DNA of 7,944 nucleotides, taken from contig CAAFPB010000514.1 of NCBI GenBank assembly GCA_900764725.1, positions 1 through 7,944 of the forward strand. The letters are read 5' to 3'. This DNA comes from an uncultured Catenibacterium sp. Its GTDB lineage: Bacteria > Bacillota_I > Bacilli_A > Erysipelotrichales > Coprobacillaceae. Positions 4,814-7,944 of the stretch are shown one piece after another. The notes below the pieces were generated by a model. It did not search any database. It worked only from the letters and a program-made list of their open reading frames with translations, and was not told the origin of the DNA. The position numbers were made by a program, and so were the translations under genes. The stretch's first letter is position 1, and every line of letters starts with the position of its first letter.

Positions 4814-6211
4814 ATGAAAGTTTATGCAGTTGTCTTAGCAGCGGGTAAAGGTACTCGTATGAAATCAGATGCACCTAAGGTTGTTCATGAAGTGCTATAT
4901 AAACCAATGATCAATCATGTGGTGGATGAATTAAAGAAGTTAGATATCGCAGAAACAGTCGTTGTTGTTGGACATGGGGCTGACCAGGTCAAGGCTTTGT
5001 TAGATAGCGACGTCACTACTGTCTTACAGGAAGAGCAGAAGGGATCAGGACATGCTGTCATGATGGCAGAAAGTGTTCTAGGAGATAAAGAAGGTATGAC
5101 TCTCGTATTAAATGGAGATGCACCTTTAATTACTGCGGAAACATTACAGGGACTTATTGATTATCATATGAATGGTAAGAATAGTGGTACTGTAATGACT
5201 TGTGATTGTGACTTGTCACTTCCATTTGGTCGTATTATTAAGGAAGATGGACAGGTAACTGGAATTGTAGAATTCAAAGATTTACAGGAATCTCAGATGG
5301 ATATCACTGAGATGAATGTAGGTGAATATTGTTTTGATAACAAATCAATGTTTGAAGCTTTAAAGAAAGTAACAAACAACAATGCTCAGGGTGAGTATTA
5401 TATTACAGATTTAATTGGAATCATGAATGAAGAAGGCAAGAAGGTTGATGGCTATAAGATTCAGGATTTCAGTGAAGTAGGTGGCATTAATGACCGTGTT
5501 CAGCTTGCTGAAGCAACTAAGTTACTTCAGAAGAGAATCAACAAGAACTGGTTATTAAATGGTGTAACTATTGTAGATACTGATAATACTTATATTGGTA
5601 CTGATGTTGTAATCGGTAAGGATACAATCATTGAACCAGGATGTATTATTAAGGGACATACTACTATAGGTGCACATTGTCATATTGGTCCTTATTGTGA
5701 ATTTACAGATGTAGATATTAAGGATAATGTGGAAATTAAGTTCTCAGTATTAAGTGATTCTGTTGTAGAAAGCGGTACTGATATTGGTCCTTATGCAAGA
5801 CTAAGAACTAATTGTCATATTAGAGAGAATGTACACATTGGTAACTTTGTGGAAATGAAGAAAGCTGATTTTGGTAAGGGAAGCAAGTCTGCTCATCTTA
5901 CTTATATTGGTGATGCTAAAGTAGGCGATGACGTTAATATTGGTTGTGGTACTATTACAAGCAATTATGACGGTAAGAATAAGTCAATGACTGTTATTGG
6001 AAACAATGCATTTATTGGATGTAATTCAAATTTAGTTGCACCAGTGACTGTTGGTGAAGGCGCATTTGTTGCAGCTGGATCTACTGTTACAGAAACTGTA
6101 GAAGATGGTGCAATGTCTATTGCACGTGCTAGACAGGTAAATAAGCCTGGTTATGCAAAAGTTTTAGAAGAAAAACGTATGAAGATTTATAACGAAAGAA
6201 ACAAGAAATAA
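4814..6211 (+). CDS. glmU: Bifunctional UDP-N-acetylglucosamine pyrophosphorylase / glucosamine-1-phosphate N-acetyltransferase
   Basis: A 465-residue enzyme making the last two steps to UDP-GlcNAc: acetylation of glucosamine-1-phosphate, then uridylyl transfer. The N-terminal nucleotidyltransferase domain (1-225) has LAAGKGTRM (8-16), K22, QKGSGHAV (75-82), the metal-binding GDAP (D102) and N226. The C-terminal left-handed beta-helix (about 250-445) shows repeated hexapeptides (IGTDVV, IGKDTI, IGAHCH), GPYARLR (325-331), GNFVEMKKA (343-351), the catalytic His361 in AHLTYIGDA and the NYDGKNK loop (384-390). The ATG at 4814 is chosen because AGGAG (4801-4805) is 8 bases upstream; the ATG at 4808 is only 2 bases from it. 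Length is close to the usual 456. prs follows after 15 bases. Confidence 0.97.
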   Translation: MKVYAVVLAAGKGTRMKSDAPKVVHEVLYKPMINHVVDELKKLDIAETVVVVGHGADQVKALLDSDVTTVLQEEQKGSGHAVMMAESVLGDKEGMTLVLNGDAPLITAETLQGLIDYHMNGKNSGTVMTCDCDLSLPFGRIIKEDGQVTGIVEFKDLQESQMDITEMNVGEYCFDNKSMFEALKKVTNNNAQGEYYITDLIGIMNEEGKKVDGYKIQDFSEVGGINDRVQLAEATKLLQKRINKNWLLNGVTIVDTDNTYIGTDVVIGKDTIIEPGCIIKGHTTIGAHCHIGPYCEFTDVDIKDNVEIKFSVLSDSVVESGTDIGPYARLRTNCHIRENVHIGNFVEMKKADFGKGSKSAHLTYIGDAKVGDDVNIGCGTITSNYDGKNKSMTVIGNNAFIGCNSNLVAPVTVGEGAFVAAGSTVTETVEDGAMSIARARQVNKPGYAKVLEEKRMKIYNERNKK

Positions 6212-6226
6212 AAAAAGGGGACACAT

Positions 6227-7177
6227 ATGAAAAACAAAATTACAGTATTTTCTTTATCTTCAAGCAAGAAATTAGCTCAGGATATCGCAAGCATTTTAGG
6301 TACTAAGGTTGGAGACTGCAAAGTTCATCACTTCGCAGATGGTGAAATCTTATGTGAAATCGGTGAATCTGTTCGTGGTAAGGACGTATTCATTGTTCAG
6401 TCTACTTCTAATCCAGTAACTGAAAACTTAATGGAAATCTTAGTATTAACTGATGCTTTAAAACGTGCTTCTGCTCGTGAAATTACTGCTGTTATTCCAT
6501 ATTTCGGATATGCTAGACAGGATCGTAAAGCTAAACCTAGACAGCCAATCACTTCTAAGTTAGTTGCAGACTTATTAACTACAGCTGGTGTTAACCGTGT
6601 TGTAACTGTTGATTTACATGCAGCTCAGATCCAGGGATTCTTTGATATTCCAGTTGATGAAATGCAGGCTTTACCACTATTAATCAAATACTTCCGTAAG
6701 AAGAAGGTTCAGGATTTATGTGTTGTTTCTCCTGACCACGGAGGAGCTACTAGAGCTCGTAAGATGTCTGAAGCATTTGATTGTCCTATCGCTATCATCG
6801 ATAAGAGAAGACCTAAACCAAATGTTGCTGAAGTTATGGGTATCATTGGTAATGTTGAAGGTAAGAACTGTATCTTAATTGATGATATGATCGATACAGC
6901 TGGTACTATTACAGCTGGTGTTGATATGTTAAAACAGAAAGGTGCTAAGGATGTATATATTGCATGTACTCATGGTGTCCTTTCTGGACCTGCTATTGAA
7001 AGATTATCTACTTGTGCTGCAAAAGAAGTTGTTATTACTAACACTATCGAAATCCCACAAGAAAAGAAATTTGATAAACTTGTTTCTGTATCTGTTGCAG
7101 GATTACTTGCACATACAATTGAAAATATCGAAAACGATTTACCAGTTAGTGACGTATTCACTCAGTATGATTGTTAA
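6227..7177 (+). CDS. prs: Ribose-phosphate pyrophosphokinase (PRPP synthetase)
   Basis: A 316-residue class I enzyme that transfers pyrophosphate from ATP to ribose-5-phosphate, giving PRPP for purines, pyrimidines, NAD, His and Trp. Seen: FADGE (36-40), the conserved YFGYARQDRK (92-101), the metal- and substrate-binding VDLHAAQIQGFFDIPVDE (128-145) with H130, the flexible-loop KRRPKPN (193-199) with its catalytic Lys and Arg, and the ribose-5-phosphate loop DDMIDTAGT (219-227). Length is exactly typical. AAGGGG (6215-6220) lies 6 bases before the ATG and 4 bases after the glmU stop, so it is co-transcribed with glmU. Codon use is strongly biased to T-ending Val, Ala and Thr codons, more uniformly than upstream genes, as expected for high expression. 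A strong terminator follows. Confidence 0.98.
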   Translation: MKNKITVFSLSSSKKLAQDIASILGTKVGDCKVHHFADGEILCEIGESVRGKDVFIVQSTSNPVTENLMEILVLTDALKRASAREITAVIPYFGYARQDRKAKPRQPITSKLVADLLTTAGVNRVVTVDLHAAQIQGFFDIPVDEMQALPLLIKYFRKKKVQDLCVVSPDHGGATRARKMSEAFDCPIAIIDKRRPKPNVAEVMGIIGNVEGKNCILIDDMIDTAGTITAGVDMLKQKGAKDVYIACTHGVLSGPAIERLSTCAAKEVVITNTIEIPQEKKFDKLVSVSVAGLLAHTIENIENDLPVSDVFTQYDC

Positions 7178-7182
7178 TGTAG

Positions 7183-7205
7183 AGGACTCATTACGAGTCC
7201 TTTTT
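7183..7205 (+). terminator. Rho-independent terminator of the rsmA-ispE-glmU-prs cluster
   Basis: AGGACTC (7183-7189) and GAGTCCT (7195-7201) form a perfect 7-bp stem with loop ATTAC, followed by T at 7201-7205. It is 5 bases after the prs stop. Confidence 0.92.
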
Positions 7206-7265
7206 AGACCAAATATATGAAGTGAAATAAGTAAACTGCTCCTGTGGTTTCTATGCAGTAACGAC

Positions 7266-7294
7266 TTGACTATGAAGTGGTTAAGTGTTAGACT
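7266..7294 (+). promoter_or_regulatory. Plus-strand promoter, unit 1 (candidate antitoxin RNA promoter)
   Basis: TTGACT (7266-7271, 5 of 6) is followed after 17 bases by TAGACT (7289-7294). The element is conserved in unit 2 while the bases upstream of it are not, which suggests selection on the promoter. Confidence 0.6.
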
Positions 7295-7300
7295 TCAAAT

Positions 7301-7361
7301 GAATTCAGAAATCAAAATACATCAAACGAAAAGGTAAGGATCGGCATATCATTATCTTTTC
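7301..7361 (+). ncRNA. Candidate antitoxin RNA, unit 1
   Basis: A plus-strand RNA of about 61 bases is predicted, from 7 bases past the -10 box to the end of the hairpin. It would be complementary to the 3' end of the minus-strand peptide mRNA, which must cross the same hairpin. Size and convergent layout match the antitoxin RNA of Fst/par type I systems (established for pAD1). Ends are inferred; expression is unproven. Confidence 0.45.
7328..7361. terminator. Bidirectional terminator hairpin, unit 1
   Basis: A 14-base arm (7328-7341) pairs with 7348-7361 around a 6-base loop, with A tracts on the left and T tracts on the right so that it can work on both strands. Compared with unit 2 it has decayed: one pair is now G-U and one a G-A mismatch on the plus-strand RNA. 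Confidence 0.6.
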
Positions 7362-7392
7362 TAACTTTTAGAGTGGTTTAGCACTAGGCTAG

Positions 7393-7476
7393 TTATCGTT
7401 TGAAAAATTCGTCTAACCATTTGCGGATGTAGTAGGTAAGAACACCCACCATGACGGTTATGAAAAAGTCGAACAT
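7393..7476 (-). CDS. Hydrophobic micropeptide, putative type I toxin, copy 1
   Basis: A 27-residue minus-strand ORF: MFDFFITVMVGVLTYY (1-16) followed by IRKWLDEFFKR (17-27). It has one predicted membrane helix and a charged, Trp-containing C-terminal tail, the form of small membrane-active toxins of the Fst/TxpA kind (resemblance in form, not recognised homology). Between the two copies, six codon differences are synonymous, one is V/I and three others change the residue, besides the start codon; this favours real coding. Its mRNA would run left into the bidirectional hairpin, converging on the plus-strand RNA. No Shine-Dalgarno sequence is visible before the ATG and no convincing promoter was found, which is common where toxin translation is kept low but also weakens the call. 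Confidence 0.6.
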   Translation of the reverse strand: MFDFFITVMVGVLTYYIRKWLDEFFKR

Positions 7477-7540
7477 CAAACTATAAGCATATGAAAATGA
7501 AGTGAAATAATTACTTATATTATTTTTATGCTACGACGAC

Positions 7541-7569
7541 TTGACTATGAAGTGGTTAAGTGTTAAACT
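7541..7569 (+). promoter_or_regulatory. Plus-strand promoter, unit 2
   Basis: TTGACT (7541-7546) is followed after 17 bases by TAAACT (7564-7569). It has the same spacing as in unit 1, with a single G-to-A change in the -10 box. Confidence 0.6.
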
Positions 7570-7575
7570 TCAATT

Positions 7576-7636
7576 GAATTCAAAAAACAAAAAGCATCAA
7601 ACGAAAAGGTAAGGATCTGACCATCCTTACCTTTTC
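7576..7636 (+). ncRNA. Candidate antitoxin RNA, unit 2
   Basis: A predicted RNA of about 61 bases, from 7 bases after the -10 box to the end of the perfect hairpin. It is A-rich at its 5' end and contains TCAAACGA directly before the hairpin. It differs enough from the unit 1 RNA, mainly in loop and leader, that the two could be specific for their own partner. Confidence 0.45.
7603..7636. terminator. Bidirectional terminator hairpin, unit 2
   Basis: GAAAAGGTAAGGAT (7603-7616) and ATCCTTACCTTTTC (7623-7636) form a perfect 14-bp stem with loop CTGACC. AAAA and TTTT tracts flank the core on both sides, so plus- and minus-strand transcripts can both terminate here. Confidence 0.8.
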
Positions 7637-7667
7637 TAACTTTTATAGTGGTTTAACACTAGGCTAG

Positions 7668-7754
7668 TTATCGTTTGAAAAATTCGTCTAACCATTTGCA
7701 AATGTAGTATGTAAGAACATCTTCCATGATAGTAATAAAAAAATCGAAAACCAA
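7668..7754 (-). CDS. Hydrophobic micropeptide, putative type I toxin, copy 2 (altered start, possibly inactive)
   Basis: A 28-residue ORF if read from TTG at 7754: (M)VFDFFITI then MEDVLTYYICKWLDEFFKR. It is the homologue of copy 1, but the ATG of copy 1 is GTT here, leaving TTG one codon upstream (weak AGAGAAAAG ahead of it) or an internal ATG at 7727. Gly-Val in the middle of the membrane helix is replaced by charged Glu-Asp, and Arg18 by Cys. The changed helix and lost ATG suggest a weakened or dead toxin, while the conserved C-terminus and synonymous changes show past selection. Its plus-strand partner RNA and hairpin are better preserved than those of unit 1. Confidence 0.5.
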   Translation of the reverse strand: MVFDFFITIMEDVLTYYICKWLDEFFKR

Positions 7755-7765
7755 ACTTTTCTCTA

Positions 7766-7830
7766 AAACTAGTAGCGAATTTGAAAAAAGTGCATTAAAA
7801 ACATAGTACGTAAAAATATCCTCCTGGTTA
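7766..7830 (-). pseudogene. Remnant of a third toxin-like copy
   Basis: Bases 7768-7830 align with the toxin part of unit 2: CTAGT, then TTTGAAAAA (7780), then TAGTACGTAAAAATATCCTCC against TAGTATGTAAGAACATCTTCC. On the minus strand this reads EDIFTYYV, against EDVLTYYI in copy 2. A gap of about 7 bases breaks the C-terminus and no start codon exists. The plus-strand promoter and terminator of this unit are missing, apparently deleted between 7757 and 7766. Confidence 0.5.
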
Positions 7831-7899
7831 CTAAAATGGTACCCATAAGGAGGACAACAACCTGACAGTTGTGATACTCACTTGTGGGTATCTTTTTTT
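7818..7899 (+). promoter_or_regulatory. Transcription attenuator or riboswitch-like leader
   Basis: Three plus-strand hairpins follow one another: TCCTCCT (7819-7825) with AGGAGGA (7848-7854); ACAAC (7858-7862 region) with GTTGT (7868-7872 region); and the terminator GATACTCA (7873-7880) with TGGGTATC (7885-7892) plus seven T (7893-7899). GGTACCCA (7838-7845) can pair with the same TGGGTATC with one G-U pair, giving an antiterminator that excludes the terminator. The weak pairs are G-U on the plus strand and would be mismatches on the minus strand. I cannot match it to a known riboswitch or T-box. The controlled gene would start beyond 7944. Confidence 0.5.
7873..7899 (+). terminator. Rho-independent terminator of the leader
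   Basis: An 8-bp stem with one U-G pair, loop CTTG and TTTTTTT at 7893-7899. It either ends transcripts from the repeat array or is the expression platform of the attenuator. Confidence 0.75.
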
Positions 7900-7914
7900 A
7901 TTTTCGTTGTTGAA

Positions 7915-7920
7915 ATTATA
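7915..7920 (-). promoter_or_regulatory. Minus-strand -10 box, possible toxin mRNA promoter
   Basis: A perfect TATAAT on the minus strand, with a poor -35 (TTAGTG) 16 bases upstream. A transcript from here would run left through the leader region and the degenerate third copy into copy 2. The evidence is weak. Confidence 0.25.
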
Positions 7921-7944
7921 CTATGGTTAAAAGATTCACTAATG

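Larger units (their letters stand above)
7217..7480. repeat. Tandem repeat unit 1 (type I toxin-antitoxin-like)
   Basis: First of two diverged direct repeats of about 265 bases. Shared landmarks in order are ATGAAGTGAAATAA (7217), GACTTGACTATGAAGTGG (7263), GAATTCA (7301), ATCAAACGAAAAGGTAAGGA (7321), AGTGGTTTA (7373), CTAGTTATCGTTTGAAAAAT (7389) and TCAAAC (7476), found again 275-280 bases further right. It runs from the prs terminator to just upstream of the peptide start and contains no ORF of ordinary size. Confidence 0.85.
7497..7757. repeat. Tandem repeat unit 2 (type I toxin-antitoxin-like)
   Basis: Second copy of the unit. It matches unit 1 from ATGAAGTGAAATAA (7497) to CAAAC (7752-7756), apart from a divergent segment at about 7511-7535 and scattered substitutions. 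Homology stops just upstream of the peptide start in both copies, so this is the natural unit edge or the duplication junction. Confidence 0.85.

Noticed and set aside
6942..7220. 92-residue plus-strand ORF and a 63-residue minus-strand ORF over the end of prs.
   Set aside because: Both overlap the well-supported prs frame, and the first runs into its terminator; out-of-frame shadows.
7480..7485. Minus-strand TATAGT as a -10 box for toxin copy 1.
   Set aside because: It ends only 3 bases before the ATG, so transcription would start inside the coding region, and no -35 of normal spacing is present.
7206..7757. Direct repeats considered as a CRISPR array.
   Set aside because: There are only two units of about 265 bases with homology across their whole length and no spacer-like alternation; CRISPR repeats are 24-40 bases.
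7836..7865. A 9-codon plus-strand ORF (MVPIRRTTT) with three Thr codons ahead of the terminator, like an attenuator leader peptide.
   Set aside because: It has no Shine-Dalgarno sequence (upstream bases are TCCTCCT, the opposite sense), and peptide-based Thr attenuation is not typical of Firmicutes. The hairpins explain the region without translation.
7818..7899. T-box leader, because of TGGTACC near a terminator.
   Set aside because: The T-box core (GGGTGGNACCGCG) and the stem I specifier region are absent.

Overview
The window is low-GC, Gram-positive chromosomal DNA. The core genes (rsmA, ispE, glmU, prs, niaR), the AT-rich codon use and the strong AGGAG-type ribosome binding sites point to a Firmicute. 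The compact rsmA-ispE-glmU-prs order, without the sporulation genes that separate them in Bacillus subtilis, would fit an Erysipelotrichia-type gut anaerobe. That placement is an inference, not something the sequence proves.

Layout, left to right. (1) 3-413: the C-terminal end of an IS1182-type transposase, cut by the window edge, with a terminator-like hairpin behind it. (2) 561-1324: a minus-strand pair, a PadR-family repressor and a one-helix membrane protein of the PadR-partner (HAAS/DUF1700-like) type, overlapping by 8 bases and ending in a terminator. (3) 1325-1478: a divergent regulatory region with two good promoters, a 17-base palindrome between them and a CcpA-like cre site. (4) 1479-2457: an AT-rich accessory stretch with a secreted protein of unknown function, a 120-base element bounded by perfect 15-base inverted repeats, and a 79-residue membrane protein. 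(5) 2480-2977: minus-strand niaR (NAD-biosynthesis repressor), divergent from (6) 3062-7177: the housekeeping cluster rsmA-ispE-glmU-prs, closed by a clean terminator at 7183-7205.

(7) 7206-7944 holds no ORF of normal size but is the most interesting part. It contains two diverged tandem copies of a roughly 265-base unit and the remnant of a third. Each intact unit has a plus-strand promoter, a 14-bp hairpin with A/T tracts on both sides (a bidirectional terminator) and, converging from the right on the minus strand, a 27-28 residue hydrophobic peptide ORF. This is the architecture of a type I toxin-antitoxin locus of the Fst/par kind. Most codon differences between the two peptide copies are synonymous, which supports real coding. 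Right of the array is a hairpin-rich plus-strand leader (7818-7899) ending in a Rho-independent terminator. Its 3' arm can alternatively pair with an upstream segment, so it looks like a transcription attenuator or riboswitch for a gene beyond the window.

How the genes work together. RsmA (rRNA methylation), IspE (isoprenoid precursors), GlmU (UDP-GlcNAc for the cell wall) and Prs (PRPP) are growth-linked functions arranged for co-expression. An ispE-overlapping terminator and an extended -10 promoter partly separate glmU-prs from rsmA-ispE. NiaR probably controls NAD precursor genes elsewhere. The PadR pair may control its own promoter and that of the divergent secreted-protein gene.
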